Position numbers and translations under genes: made by a program
Part shown: positions 1-11,785 of the stretch, in pieces
Position numbering within the stretch: the first letter of the stretch is position 1
Layout: each line of letters opens with the position of its first letter
DNA from: Acanthosepion esculentum
Lineage: Eukaryota > Mollusca > Cephalopoda > Sepiida > Sepiidae
NCBI GenBank assembly: GCA_964036315.1
Contig: OZ038500.1
Span: forward strand, 60,977,446 to 61,041,445
Length of the DNA: 64,000 bases
Reading direction: 5' to 3'
The notes under the pieces: generated by a model
Seen by the model: only the letters and a program-made list of their open reading frames with translations
The model's database searches: none
Told to the model about the DNA's origin: nothing

Positions 1-1449
1 TGCATCAGTCGTCCAAGAAAGATAAGGCAACCTGCTGCGTCAGTCGTCCAAGAAAGTTAAGGCAACCTGCTACAGCAGTCGCCCAAGAAAGATAAGGCAA
101 CCTGCTACAGCAGTCGTCCAAGAAAGATAAGGCAACCTACTACAGCAGTCGCCCATGAAAGATAAGGCAACCTGCTACAGCAGTCGTCCAAGAAAGATAA
201 GGCAACCTGCTGCGTCAGTCGTCCAAGAAAGATAAGGCAACCTGCTACAGCAGTCGTCAAAGAAAGATAAGGCAACCTGCTACAGCAGTCGTCCAAGAAA
301 GATAAGGCAACCTACTACAGCAGTCGCCCAAGAAAGATAAGGCAACCTGCTACAGCAGTCGTCCAAGAAAGATAAGGCAACCTGCTGCGTCAGTCGTCAA
401 AGAAAGATAAGGCAACCTGCTGCGTCAGTCGTCCTAGAAAGATAAGGCAACCTGCTGCATCAGTCGTCCAAGAAAGATAAGGCAACCTGCTGCGTCAGTC
501 GTCCTAGAAAGATAAGGCAACCTGCTGCATCAGTCGTCCAAGAAAGATAAGGCAACCTGCTGCATCAGTCGTTCAAGAAAGATAAGGCAACCTGCTACAG
601 CAGTCGTCCAAGAAAGATAAGGCAACCTGCTGCGTCAGTCGTACAAGAAAGTTAAGGCAACCTGCTGCGTCAGTCGTCCAAGAAAGATAAGGCAACCTGC
701 TGCGTCAGTCGTCCTAGAAAGATAAGGCAACCTGCTGCATCAGTCGTCCAAGAAAGATAAGGCAACCTGCTGCATCAGTCGTCCAAGAAAGATAAGGCAA
801 CCTTCTACAGCTGTCGTTCAAGAAAGATAAGGCAACCTGCTACGGCAGTCGTCCAAGAAAGATAAGGCAACCTGCTGCGTCAGTCGTTCAAGAAATTTAA
901 GGCAACCTGCTGCATCAGTCGTCCTAGAAAGATAAGGCAACCTGCTGCGTCAGTAGTCCTAGAAAGATAAGGCAACCTGCTGCATCAGTCGTCCAAGAAA
1001 GATAAGGCAACCTGCTACAGCAGTCGTCCAAGAAAGATAAGGCAACCTGCTGCGTCAGTCGTCCGAGAAAGATAAGGCAACCTGCTGCGTCAGTCGTTCA
1101 AGAAAGTTAAGGCAACCTGCTGCGTCAGTCGTCCTAGAAAGATAAGGCAACCTGCTGCGTCAGTTGTCCTAGAAAGATAAGACAACCTGCTGCATCAGTC
1201 GTCCAAGTAAGATAAGGCAACCTGCTACAGCAGTCGTGCAAGAAAGATAAGGCAACCTGCTGCGTCAGTCGTCCAAGAAATATAAGGCAACCTGCTACAG
1301 CAGTCGTCCAAGAAAGATAAGGCAACCTGCTACAGCAGTCGTCCAAGAAAGATAAGGCAACCTACTACAGCAGTCGTCCAAGAAAGATAAGGCAACCTGC
1401 TGCGTCAGTCGTCCAAGAAAGATAAGGCAACCTGCTGCGTCAGTCGTCC
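1..1449. repeat. Satellite higher-order block, first copy (partner 4341-5789)
   Basis: This block matches 4341-5789 almost base for base with an exact offset of 4340 bp (124 units). It shares rare variants such as GCCCATGAAAG and GTACAAGAAAG. The few differences include 955 (A against T at 5295) and 1281 (T against G at 5621). The match breaks near 1450/5790, where GTCCTAGAAAGTTAAGG is opposed to GTCCAAGAAAGATAAGG. The similarity implies a recent large-scale duplication or unequal exchange. Confidence 0.93.
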
Positions 1450-2714
1450 TAGAAAGTTAAGGCAACCTGCTGCATCAGTCGTCCAAGAAAAATAAGGCAA
1501 CCTGCTACAGCAGTCGTCCAAGAAAGATAAGGCAACCTGCTGCGTCAGTCGTCCAAGAAAGATAAGGCAACCTGCTGCGTCAGTCGTCCTAGAAAGATAA
1601 GGCAAGCTGCTGCATCAGTCGTCCAAGAAAAATAAGGCAACCTGCTACAGCAGTCGTCAAAGAAAGATAAGGCAACCTGCTGCGTCAGTCGTTCAAGAAA
1701 GATAAGGCAACCTGCTGCGTCAGTCGTCCAAGAAAGATAAGGTAACCTGCTGCGTCGGTCGTCCTAGAAAGATAAGGCAACCTGCTGCATCAGTCGTCCA
1801 AGAAAGATAAGGCAACCTGCTGCATCAGTCGTTCAAGAAAGATAAGGCAACCTGCTACAGCAGTCGTCCAAGAAAGATAAGGCAACCTGCTGCGTCAGTC
1901 GTACAAGAAAGTTAAGGCAACCTGCTGCGTCAGTCGTCCAAGAAAGATAAGGCAACCTGCTGCGTCAGTCGTCCTAGAAAGATAAGGCAACCTGCTGCAT
2001 CAGTCGTCCAAGAAAAATAAGGCAACCTTCTACAGCAGTCGTTCAAGAAAGATAAGGCAACCTACTACGGCAGTCGTCCAAGAAAGATAAGGCAACCTGC
2101 TGCATCAGTCGTTTAAGAAATTTAAGGCAACCTGCTACAGCAGTCGTCCAAGAAAGTTAAGGCAACCTGCTGCATCAGTCGTCCAAGAAAGATAAGGCAA
2201 CCTGCTGCATCAGTCGTCCAAGAAAGATACGGCAACCTGCTACAGCAGTCGCCCAAGAAAGATAAGGCAACCTGCTACAGTAGTCGCCCAAGAAAGATAA
2301 TGCAACCTGCTGCATCAGTCGGCCAAGCAAGATAAGGCAACCGGCTACGGCAGTCGTCCAAGAAAGATAAGGCAACCTGCTGCGTCAGTCGTTCAAGAAA
2401 GTTAAGGCAACCTGCTGCGTCAGTCGTCCTAGAAAGATAAGGCAACCTGCTGCGTCAGTTGTCCTAGAAAGATAAGACAACCTGCTGCATCAGTCGTCCA
2501 AGAAAGATAAGGCAACCTGCTACAGCAGTCGTCCAAGAAAGATAAGGCAACCTGCTGCGTCAGTCGTCCAAGAAAGATAAGGCAACCTGCTACAGCAGTC
2601 GTCCAAGAAAGTTAAGGCAACCTGCTGCATCAGTCGTCCAAGAAAGATAAGGCAACCTGCTGCATCAGTCGTCCAAGGAAGATAAGGCAACCTGCTACAG
2701 CAGTCGCCCAAGAA

Positions 2715-3344
2715 AGATAAGGCAACCTGCTACAGCAGTCGCCCAAGAAAGATGAGGCAACCTGCTGCATCAGTCGTCCAAGAAAGATAAGGCAACCTGC
2801 TACAGCAGTCGTCCAAGAAAGATAAGGCAACCTGCTGCGTCAGTCGTCCAAGAAAGATAAGGCAACCTGCTGCATCAATCGTCCAAGAAAGATAAGGCAA
2901 CTTGCTACAGCAGTCGTCCAAGAAAGTTAAGGCAACCTGCTGCATCAGTCGTCCAAGAAAGATAAGGCAACCTGCTGCATCAGTCGTCCAAGAAAGATAA
3001 GGCAACCTGCTACAGCAGTCGCCCAAGAAAGATAAGGCAACCTGCTACAGCAGTCGCCCAAGAAAGATAAGGCAACCTGCTACAGCAGTCGTCCAAGAAA
3101 GATAAGGCAACCTGCTACAGCAGTCGTCCAAGAAAGATAAGGCAACCTGCTGCGTCAGTCGTCCAAGAAAGATAAGGCAACCTGCTGCATCAATCGTCCA
3201 AGAAAGATAAGGCAACTTGCTAGAGCAGTCGTCCAAGAAAGTTAAGGCAACCTGCTGCATCAGTCGTCCAAGAAAGATAAGGCAACCTGCTGCATCAGTC
3301 GTCCAAGAAAGATAAGGCAACCTGCTACAGCAGTCGCCCAAGTA
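2715..3344. repeat. Nine-unit (315-bp) tandem duplication inside the satellite
   Basis: The variant string at about 2730-3026 recurs at 3045-3341 with an exact offset of 315 bp (nine units). It includes the rare TGCATCAATCG and CAACTTGCTA variants. Differences are few, for example TAGAG at 3222 against TACAG. This is a local higher-order repeat independent of the 124-unit block. Confidence 0.9.
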
Positions 3345-4340
3345 AGATAAGGCAACCTGCTACAGCAGTCGCCCAAGAAAGATAAGGCAACCTGCTACAG
3401 CAGTCGTCCAAGAAAGATAAGGCAAACTGGTGCGTCAGTCGTCCAAGAAAGATAAGGCAACCTGCTGCGTCAGTCGTCCAAGAAAGATAAGGCAACCTGC
3501 TGCTTCAGTCGTTCAAGAAAGTTAAGGCAACCTGCTGCGTCAGTCGTCCTAGAAAGATAAGGCAACCTGCTGCATCAGTCGTCGTAGAAAGATAAGGCAA
3601 CCTGCTGCATCAGTCGTCCAAGAAAGTTAAGGCAACCTGCTGCGTCAGTCGTCCAAGAAAGTTAAGGCAACCTGCTGCGTCAGTCGTCCTCGAAAGATAA
3701 GGCAACCTGCTGCATCAGTCGTCCTAGAAAGATAAGGCAACCTGCTGCATCAGTCGTCCAAGAAAGATAAAACAACCTGCTACAGCAGTCTTCCAAGAAA
3801 GATAAGGCAACCTGCTGTGTCAGTCGTCCAAGAAAGATAAGGCAACCTGCTGCTTCAGTCGTCCAAGAAAGATAAGGCAACCTGCTGCGTCAGTCGTCCA
3901 AGAAATTTAAGGCAACCTGCTGCGTCAGTCGTCCAAGAAAGTTAAGGCAACCTGCTGCGTCAGTCGTCCAAGAAAGTTAAGGCAACCTGCTGCGTCAGTC
4001 ATCCTAGAAAGATAAGGGAACCTGCTGCATCAGTCGTCATAGAAAGATAAGGCTACCTGCTGCTTCAGTCGTCCAAGAAATTTAAGGCAACCTGCTGCGT
4101 CAGTCGTCCTAGGAAGATAAGGCAACCTGCTGCATCAGTCGTCCTAGAAAGATAAGGCAACCTGCTGCATCAGTCGTCCAAGAAAGATAAGGCAAACTGC
4201 TGCGTCAGTCGTCCAAGAAAGTTAAGGCAACCTGCTGCGTCAGTCGACCTAGAAAGATAAGGCAACCTGCTGCATCAGTCGTCCTAGAAAGATAAGGCAT
4301 CATGCTACAGCAGTCGTCCAAGAAAGATAAGGCAACCTGC

Positions 4341-5789
4341 TGCATCAGTCGTCCAAGAAAGATAAGGCAACCTGCTGCGTCAGTCGTCCAAGAAAGTTAA
4401 GGCAACCTGCTACAGCAGTCGCCCAAGAAAGATAAGGCAACCTGCTACAGCAGTCGTCCAAGAAAGATAAGGCAACCTACTACAGCAGTCGCCCATGAAA
4501 GATAAGGCAACCTGCTACAGCAGTCGTCCAAGAAAGATAAGGCAACCTGCTGCGTCAGTCGTCCAAGAAAGATAAGGCAACCTGCTACAGCAGTCGTCAA
4601 AGAAAGATAAGGCAACCTGCTACAGCAGTCGTCCAAGAAAGATAAGGCAACCTACTACAGCAGTCGCCCAAGAAAGATAAGGCAACCTGCTACAGCAGTC
4701 GTCCAAGAAAGATAAGGCAACCTGCTGCGTCAGTCGTCAAAGAAAGATAAGGCAACCTGCTGCGTCAGTCGTCCTAGAAAGATAAGGCAACCTGCTGCAT
4801 CAGTCGTCCAAGAAAGATAAGGCAACCTGCTGCGTCAGTCGTCCTAGAAAGATAAGGCAACCTGCTGCATCAGTCGTCCAAGAAAGATAAGGCAACCTGC
4901 TGCATCAGTCGTTCAAGAAAGATAAGGCAACCTGCTACAGCAGTCGTCCAAGAAAGATAAGGCAACCTGCTGCGTCAGTCGTACAAGAAAGTTAAGGCAA
5001 CCTGCTGCGTCAGTCGTCCAAGAAAGATAAGGCAACCTGCTGCGTCAGTCGTCCTAGAAAGATAAGGCAACCTGCTGCATCAGTCGTCCAAGAAAGATAA
5101 GGCAACCTGCTGCATCAGTCGTCCAAGAAAGATAAGGCAACCTTCTACAGCTGTCGTTCAAGAAAGATAAGGCAACCTGCTACGGCAGTCGTCCAAGAAA
5201 GATAAGGCAACCTGCTGCGTCAGTCGTTCAAGAAATTTAAGGCAACCTGCTGCATCAGTCGTCCTAGAAAGATAAGGCAACCTGCTGCGTCAGTTGTCCT
5301 AGAAAGATAAGGCAACCTGCTGCATCAGTCGTCCAAGAAAGATAAGGCAACCTGCTACAGCAGTCGTCCAAGAAAGATAAGGCAACCTGCTGCGTCAGTC
5401 GTCCGAGAAAGATAAGGCAACCTGCTGCGTCAGTCGTTCAAGAAAGTTAAGGCAACCTGCTGCGTCAGTCGTCCTAGAAAGATAAGGCAACCTGCTGCGT
5501 CAGTTGTCCTAGAAAGATAAGACAACCTGCTGCATCAGTCGTCCAAGAAAGATAAGGCAACCTGCTACAGCAGTCGTGCAAGAAAGATAAGGCAACCTGC
5601 TGCGTCAGTCGTCCAAGAAAGATAAGGCAACCTGCTACAGCAGTCGTCCAAGAAAGATAAGGCAACCTGCTACAGCAGTCGTCCAAGAAAGATAAGGCAA
5701 CCTACTACAGCAGTCGTCCAAGAAAGATAAGGCAACCTGCTGCGTCAGTCGTCCAAGAAAGATAAGGCAACCTGCTGCGTCAGTCGTCC
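4341..5789. repeat. Satellite higher-order block, second copy (partner 1-1449)
   Basis: Near-identical partner of 1-1449 at an offset of 124 units. From about 5880 onward this half instead tracks the units near 3465-4440, first at offset 2415 and then at 2520. The array is therefore a mosaic of differently phased exchanges rather than a simple repeat of one block. Confidence 0.92.
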
Positions 5790-7999
5790 AAGAAAGATAA
5801 GGCAACCTGCTACAGCAGTCGTCCAAGAAAGTTAAGGCAACCTGCTGCATCAGTCGTCCAAGAAAGATAAGGCAACCTGCTGCGTCAGTCGTCCAAGAAA
5901 GATAAGGCAACCTGCTGCGTCAGTCGTCCAAGAAAGATAAGGCAACCTGCTGCGTCAGTCGTTCAAGAAAGTTAAGGCAACCTGCTGCGTCAGTCGTCGT
6001 AGAAAGATAAGGCAACCTGCTGCATCAGTCGTCCAAGAAAGTTACTGCAACCTGCTGCGTCAGTCGTCCAAGAAAGTTAAGGCAACCTGCTGCGTCAGTC
6101 GTCCTAGAAAGATAAGGCAACCTGCTGCATCAGTCGTCCTAGAAAGATAAGGCAACCTGCTGCATCAGTCGTCCAAGAAAGATAAAGCAACCTGCTACAG
6201 CAGTCTTCCAAGAAAGATAAGGCAACCTGCTGTGTCAGTCGTCCAAGAAAGATAAGGCAACCTGCTGCATCAGTCGTCCAAGAAAGATAAGGCAACCTGC
6301 TGCGTCAGTCGTCCAAGAAAGTTAAGGCAACCTGCTGCGTCAGTCGTCCAAGAAAGTTAAGGCAACCTGCTGCGTCAGTCGTCCAAGAAAGATAAGGCAA
6401 CCTGCTGCATCAGTCGTCCAAGTAAGATAAGTCAACCTGCTGCGTCAGTCGTCCAAGTAAGTTAAGGCAACCTGCTGCGTCAGTCGTCCAAGAAAGTTAA
6501 GGCAACCTGCTGCGTCAGTCATCCTAGAAAGATAAGGGAACCTGCTGCATCAGTCGTCATAGAAAGATAAGGCAACCTGCTGCGTCAGTCGTCCAAGAAA
6601 GTTAAGGCAACCTGCTGCGTCAGTCGTCCTAGTAAGATAAGGCAACCTGCTGCATCAGTCGTCCTAGAAAGATAAGGCAACCTGCTGCATCAGTCGTCCA
6701 AGAAAGATAAGGCAAACTGCTGCGTCAGTCGTCCAAGAAAGTTAAGGCAACCTGCTGCGTCACTCGTCCTAGAAAGATAAGGCAACCTGCTGCATCAGTC
6801 GTCCTAGAAAGATAAGGCATCCTGCTACAGCAGTCGTCCAAGAAAGATAAGGCAACCTGCTGCATCAGTCGTCCAAGAAAGATAAGGCAACCTGCTGCGT
6901 CACTCGTCCAAGAAAGTTAAGGCAACCTGCTACAGCAGTCGCCCAAGAAAGATAAGGCAACCTGCTGCATCAGTCGTCCAAGAAAGATAAGGCAACCTGC
7001 AGCGTCAGTCGTCCAAGAAAGATAAGGCAACCTGCTGCGTCAGTCGTCCAAGAAAGTTAAGGCAACCTGCTGCGTCAGTCGTCCTAGAAAGTTAAGGCAA
7101 CCTGCTGCATCAGTCGTCCTAGAAGGATAAGGCAACCTGCTGCATCAGTCGTCCAAGAAAGATAAGGCAACCTGCTACAGCAGTCGTCCAAGAAATATAA
7201 GGCAACCTGCTGCGTCAGTCGTTCAAGAAAGATAAGGCAACCTGCTGCGTCAGTCGTTCAAGAAAGTTAAGGCAACCTGCTGCGTCAGTCGTCCTAGAAA
7301 GATAAGGCAACCTGCTGCATCATTCGTCCTAGAAAGATAAGGCAACCTTCTGCATCAGTCGTCCAAGAAAGATAAGGCAACCTGCTGCGTCAGTCGTCCT
7401 AGAAAGATAAGGCAACCTGCTGCATCAGTCGTCCAAGAAAGATAAGGCAACCTGCTGCGTCAGTCGTCCGAGAAAGATAAGGCAACCTGCTGCATCTGTC
7501 GTCCAAGAAAGATAAGGCAACCTGCTGCATCAGTCGTCTAAGAAAGATAAGGCAACCTGCTGCATCAGTCGTCCAAGAAAGATAAGGCAACCTGCTACAG
7601 CAGTCGTCCAAGAAAGATAAGGCAACCTGCTACAGCAGTCGTCCAAGAAAGATACGGCAACCTTCTACAGCAGTCGTCCAAGAAAGATAAGGCAACCTGC
7701 TACAGCAGTCGTCCAAGAAAGATAAGGCAACCTGCTGCGTCAGTCGTCCTAGAAAGATAAGGCAACCTGCTGCATCAGTCGTTTAAGAACGATAAGGCAA
7801 CTTGCTACAGCAGTCGTCCAAGAAATATAAGGCAACTGCTACGTCAGTCGTCCAAGAAAGATAAGGCAACCTGCTACTTCAGTCGTCCAAGAAAGATAAG
7901 GAAACCTGCTACGTCAGTCGTCCGAGAAAGATAAGGCAACTGCTACAGCAGTCGTCAAAGAAAGAGAAATCAACCGGCTACATAAGTCGTGGTTCTATA

Positions 8000-8625
8000 A
8001 AATACAAACTCCTCAATGATTACGAATTGATCATTAGGGATGAGGTCACGATGAGCTATAATGTTTCCATCGAGGCTCCTGATACGGCACTTCAGGATCT
8101 TAGACACAACACATGCCTTATAGGAGGTGCAAAAGTCTTGCTTACGGGACACTTAAGACAAACCCTTCCAGTAATTCCGAAAGGAACGAGCTGTCGAGGT
8201 AAACGCAAGTATAAAGTCTTCCTACCTGTGGAGCAGTGTGAAAACGCTGAGACTCACAACCAACATGAGAATCTACCTCAGTAGTGACGAGGAAGCTGGC
8301 ACATTTAATAAACTATTGGATATTGGTAATGACACTTTGGTTGGCGATCGGGATGGCCGGGTCAGTTTGCCTTTGGATATATGGTATCTGATTTAAAAGA
8401 ACTAAAAGCTAGGGTGTTTCCTAATCGAAGGAATCAGTTTACAGAACACAACTCTTTGAAAACCAGTGCCAGTTTAGCACTAAAGAATGTGGCAGTTCAT
8501 GATTTGCTCATCAAACTTCTAGAACAGTTGTTACTTTCGGATAACCGATTCGTCTTTTATTGTGTAAGTCGCTTTACGATTTCGGTATTCATAACTTATT
8601 GGTATTTCCTACGAAACCTCTAGGG
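8000..8625 (+). pseudogene. Helitron Rep/helicase remnant (PIF1-type helicase domain)
   Basis: Three frame-shifted pieces align in order with the helicase half of a Helitron RepHel protein. Piece one (about 8009-8206) reads LIIRDEVTM, a Walker B-like motif, followed by GGAKVLL and LRQTLPVIPKGT. The second piece (about 8235-8390) carries LTTNMR, then IGND and VSLPLDIW. The third (8381-8526) reads LKELKARVFPN and then ALKNVAVHDLLIKLLEQLL. All are hallmarks of the Helitron PIF1 subfamily. The first and second pieces lie in different frames, and a stop ends the second near 8394. The Walker A region and the whole Rep (HUH) domain are absent. Upstream the sequence runs directly into the 35-bp satellite, so the satellite replaced or expanded next to the 5' part. 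It cannot be functional. Host PIF1 is unlikely given the Helitron-style spacing and frameshifts. Confidence 0.85.
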
Positions 8626-8784
8626 GCAGTTGTTAGGTATTCTCTGTGGATGCACAAAAGCCCTTTTCAGTGATAGTCTCTTTAAATTGTTACTTTCGGA
8701 TAACCAAATGAGTTATATAAAGATATGGGAAGGGGAACTGGGGATAACATACGCTTTTCGGGGAATTACTGGATACGTCAGCTA

Positions 8785-8785
<1 letters not shown>
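8626..8785 (+). other. Possible Helitron 3' flank ending in CTAG
   Basis: No recognisable coding sequence. The 17-base word TTACTTTCGGATAACCG/A occurs near 8530 and 8692, so there is a short local duplication. The stretch ends CAGCTAG (8779-8785) followed by T and a long AT tract. CTAG|T is what a Helitron 3' terminus would show, but I see no convincing terminal hairpin, so this is only a candidate end for the remnant upstream. Confidence 0.3.

Positions 8786-8819
<34 letters not shown>
8786..8819. repeat. (AT)n microsatellite
   Basis: Pure TA dinucleotide run directly after the CTAG that may end the Helitron remnant. Confidence 0.97.
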
Positions 8820-8820
<1 letters not shown>

Positions 8821-8983
8821 CGTAAATCATTCAAACGAAAAACAAATACTGAAGCTAATTATACGGCAAGAATCACTCTCGCAAACAATATTTAATAATA
8901 AAATACAATCAACTTCGAATACGTTAATGAATGGTATGATCCTTGTTTATAAATTCCGGTTTTATCAGGTCTTATTTTTTCTA

Positions 8984-9052
8984 CGAGCCGGGCTTTCAGT
9001 CGTTTCGAACGACCATCATCAGGTAGACATTTCAGACTGAAAGCCCGACTCG
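8984..9052 (-). other. Foldback with hammerhead-like core (Penelope-type?)
   Basis: Arms 8984-9001 and 9035-9052 are inverted repeats of 18 bp with one mismatch. On the minus strand the segment between them contains CTGATGA (9022-9016) and GAAAC (9006-9002), the two conserved halves of a hammerhead ribozyme core. The nine bases between them do not make a proper stem II, and GTCGTTCGAAACGAC can fold on itself instead. No NUH cleavage triplet is visible at the right place, so any ribozyme would be decayed. Confidence 0.3.
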
Positions 9053-9056
9053 TAAC

Positions 9057-9060
<4 letters not shown>

Positions 9061-9130
<70 letters not shown>

Positions 9131-9148
9131 GTTTCATTCGTTCGTTTC

Positions 9149-9206
<58 letters not shown>

Positions 9207-9269
9207 GTTTCATTGAATATGACGGACAAAGTGCTTTGATAAACAAAGTGCTTTGATGAAACGTGCATA

Positions 9270-9330
<61 letters not shown>
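9061..9330. repeat. Cluster of three (AT)n tracts separated by short foldback sequence
   Basis: AT runs occupy 9061-9126, 9153-9202 and 9267-9330. The spacers carry the words CGTGCATAT and GTTTCATTGAATATGACGG on both strands. They resemble the terminal sequence of the MITE at 9335-9780, and 9203-9266 is a minimal inverted pair of that end. The long Ile-Tyr frames crossing the region are dinucleotide artefacts. Confidence 0.9.
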
Positions 9331-9333
<3 letters not shown>

Positions 9334-9334
9334 T

Positions 9335-9780
9335 GCACATTTCATTGAATATGACAGACAAAGTGCTTTGATTTAGTTTTTTTAAATACAATTTCTCATG
9401 TGATCTTGTAGTTTTGTTTCTTTTCGGAGCATAAATTATATCAAAACTGCTCATTAATCTTTTGAAAATGAAAACATTATAGAAATACATACATACAACA
9501 ATCTATTTTTTTTTAACAGTTAATATATTTCTACCTTGAAAATGGCTAAAAAAATATGTATGAAATTATTTATTCGAAAATGATAACATAAATACCTTAT
9601 AAAATCACTACAAAAATAGCCATTTTGTTTCAACACTTCAAGAAACCGCTTGGAAAGAAAGAACAATTAGTCACACTTTATATAATTTATGCTCCGAAAA
9701 AAAAAAATAAGTTCACGTGAGAAATTGTATAAAAACTAAATCAAAGCATCTGTCTGTCATCTTCAATGAAACGCGCATGA
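9335..9780. mobile_element. Foldback MITE with roughly 100-bp terminal inverted repeats
   Basis: The left end CACATTTCATTGAATATGAC, and further in GCTTTGATTTAG, CAATTTCTCATG and TTCGGAGCATAAATTATA, are mirrored on the right by TATAATTTATGCTCCGAA, GTGAGAAATTG, CTAAATCAAAGC and CTTCAATGAAACGCGC. The arms run for about 100 bp each around an AT-rich centre of about 250 bp. There is no coding capacity. It sits against an AT tract, which suggests a TA-rich target. The superfamily cannot be assigned from the ends alone. Confidence 0.75.
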
Positions 9781-10390
9781 AAGAATGATTTCTGCCTAAA
9801 TACACAAATATGTGTGTGTGTGTGATTTAGTGATAATTTATTTATAATTAATAAAATGCAAGGATTAAAAATATCGAACTCTTCCAAGTCTTGGCGTTTT
9901 GATAAAGTATTATTTTCTGCTCTGTGACATCACCTTATTTGATTTATAAACAAACACCCCCCCACAAAAAATAAAATAGTGCAACTCGTTTATTCTATGA
10001 ATAAAATGTGAGATTTTAAAATAATAAAACGACAACATTCCGAATGAAAAGCTATATATTTTAAGATGTAGCAAAGTCTTTGAGAACAATTTCTCATAAA
10101 ATACATACAATATGAAATTGATTATAAATCAACGGAGCATATAATGCACATAGTTCTTTTTTTTATTTTTGTCTGAATGTGTGTCATATCTCGTATTACT
10201 TGAAATTTTTCCATAAGACATTGAGTTGTGTATGCTCATTCTGGTCTTCAGATTTAATCCAATTTAATAATCTGAAATTATGAACTATTCTCATATTTCC
10301 ACATTTTATCCTAACTTCCAAGTAGCTGTTTTAAATAATAAAATAAAATTCGCTAAAGGCAAACATTGTGCGAAAAAATATAGCCTTAAA
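9781..10390. other. AT-rich spacer without recognisable gene
   Basis: I see a short (GT)n run at 9811-9824 and otherwise AT-rich sequence with no convincing coding, RNA or terminal-repeat signal. Confidence 0.7.
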
Positions 10391-10691
10391 TGCTATACCA
10401 TTTAGCTACCGAGGAAGAGTTTGTCGAAGGTCGAATTATGTGAAATTTGTAGTTTAAATACAATAATTCGAACTTGCTAATCAGACGCTTCCTCTGTAGC
10501 TAATGGTATAGCACGTCGGGTTATATGTCGAGACTTTGTAGGATACAGCTTCGTTTCCTCTTGGATGACATATATTTTCTATGAGATTTCTCGGAGATTC
10601 AGGCCGGTAAATGTTGTTAATACTGTTTATTATAAACAGATAATTTACTTAAATATTTGTATCGATAAAAATAAGTATAAACTGAATAAGA
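10390..10691 (+). mobile_element. tRNA-derived SINE (family B), plus strand, degraded
   Basis: The head reads CTTGCTAATCAGACGC and CTCTGTAGCTAATGG (box A region). A degraded box B follows (TACAGCTTCGTTTCC against TACAGTTTCGATTCC in the copy at 22.7 kb). The body CAGGCCGGTAAATGTT leads to TGTTTATTATAAACAG and an AT tail. The same head-body order is found inverted at 22545-22835. The terminal AT run (10692-10773) appears to be the 3' tail of the family. Confidence 0.75.

Positions 10692-10773
<82 letters not shown>
10692..10773. repeat. (AT)n tail/microsatellite of SINE family B
   Basis: Dinucleotide run with one interruption (TACA) immediately after the SINE body. Confidence 0.95.
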
Positions 10774-10778
<5 letters not shown>

Positions 10779-11187
10779 AATCTGGAAACGGTGTGTCTTG
10801 GAAACTACTTATTCCCTTTTATATATTGGCCAGACGATAGAATAAGAGCTGACTAGATTTTATGGCCTTGGTTTGCTACCTGGATCTTACAAGACTTTCC
10901 TAATCTTGGAATATCTTCTAATATCAATGTGTGGAGTAGCTACTTACAAAAGTGATTGAAAGAGAAAGACTCAAATGAATTCGGCTAGATAAAAAAAACA
11001 ATTCTAAAATTTCCAGAACCCCTCTGTCGTGCGCGCCATGTGCAGTCAGGCCAATATAAAAAATTTAGTCCAATGAAGACGAAACGCGTCACAAGTAAAC
11101 GTTTTCTACTTTGTGATACAATTTCCCCAATACTGTTCTTGATATATAAAAATATATATCGTTAACTCATGTATGTATGTATGTATG

Positions 11188-11222
<35 letters not shown>

Positions 11223-11785
11223 GCGATTATATTTCGTAATGAGTCATAAATATTCGAGTGGCGTTCCCGACATATTTAGGAAGATCGATACTTAACTAAA
11301 TATATGCAATTGCGTTGTAAATATTAATGGTAATTTATACGTAATGCAAGAAGTACTCTTGCTTCCTCGGCTATGGATAGAGACGTTGATATAAATATAT
11401 TTATGAGATCAATCCGTAGAGATCTCGTATCCATTTATTTGTGCATTATATAAGTGGTATCTTCTTCTCGGTAATATATACAGGGTTGTCACAAATATGT
11501 CTACGGATACCTCATTTAAGAGCAGCTAACTTTATTGTCTCAATGACAAATGCATTGTCTTTCTGCTTCTTTTGTATAACGTGTCCTTTCAGGGCACGTG
11601 GCATTAAAGTCTCTCCGCAACTTCCATTCATTTACACAACTTCATTTGTTACGTTAACTAGGTATTTTTCTCTACCCACAGTGACATGTGATATATCCAG
11701 TTCGAGAGTAGGCACTCAAGTTATTTTGACTCTTCAAACTTTGTCCTAACTCCAGTCACAATCTTCTTTTTAAGCTAATCTAAAC
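10774..11785. other. AT-rich spacer with short microsatellite
   Basis: A (TATG)n/(TA)n tract lies at 11169-11217. ATATACAGGGTTGTCACA at about 11475 resembles the CAGGGTG start of mariner-type ends, but I find no matching second end. A 102-residue open frame at 11441-11749 has no recognisable motif and is probably fortuitous. Confidence 0.6.

Larger units (their letters stand above)
1..7975. repeat. 35-bp satellite array, about 228 copies, with higher-order structure
   Basis: The unit is 35 bp and combines the words AAGAAAGATAAGGCAACCTG and CTGCGTCAGTCGTCC, with variants TGCAT, TACAG, GTTAAGG, GTCCTAG and GCCC. The unit phase is constant up to about 7830. Units then shorten to 34 bp and diverge, as expected at a satellite edge. 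Variants recur at multiples of 35: offset 4340 (124 units), 2415 and 2520 (69 and 72 units), 1260 and 1295 (36 and 37 units) and 315 (9 units). The minus strand shows 60-98 residue open frames with a 35-residue period, because three units make 105 nt. They begin and end at variant units and have no context suggesting translation, so I do not call them genes. The left end of the array lies outside the window. Confidence 0.98.

Noticed and set aside
105..7611. Minus-strand frames of 60-98 residues with a repeating Cys/Leu-rich peptide in the satellite
   Set aside because: They follow from three 35-bp units making 105 nt with few stops; they start and end at random variant units.
1..7975. CRISPR array interpretation of the 35-bp repeats
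   Set aside because: There are no unique spacers between repeats and the genome is eukaryotic.
8892..9490. Tyr-Ile repeat proteins in AT tracts (also at 10.6, 20.5, 23.0, 41 and 42 kb)
   Set aside because: Translation of (AT)n in any frame gives Ile-Tyr; not genes.
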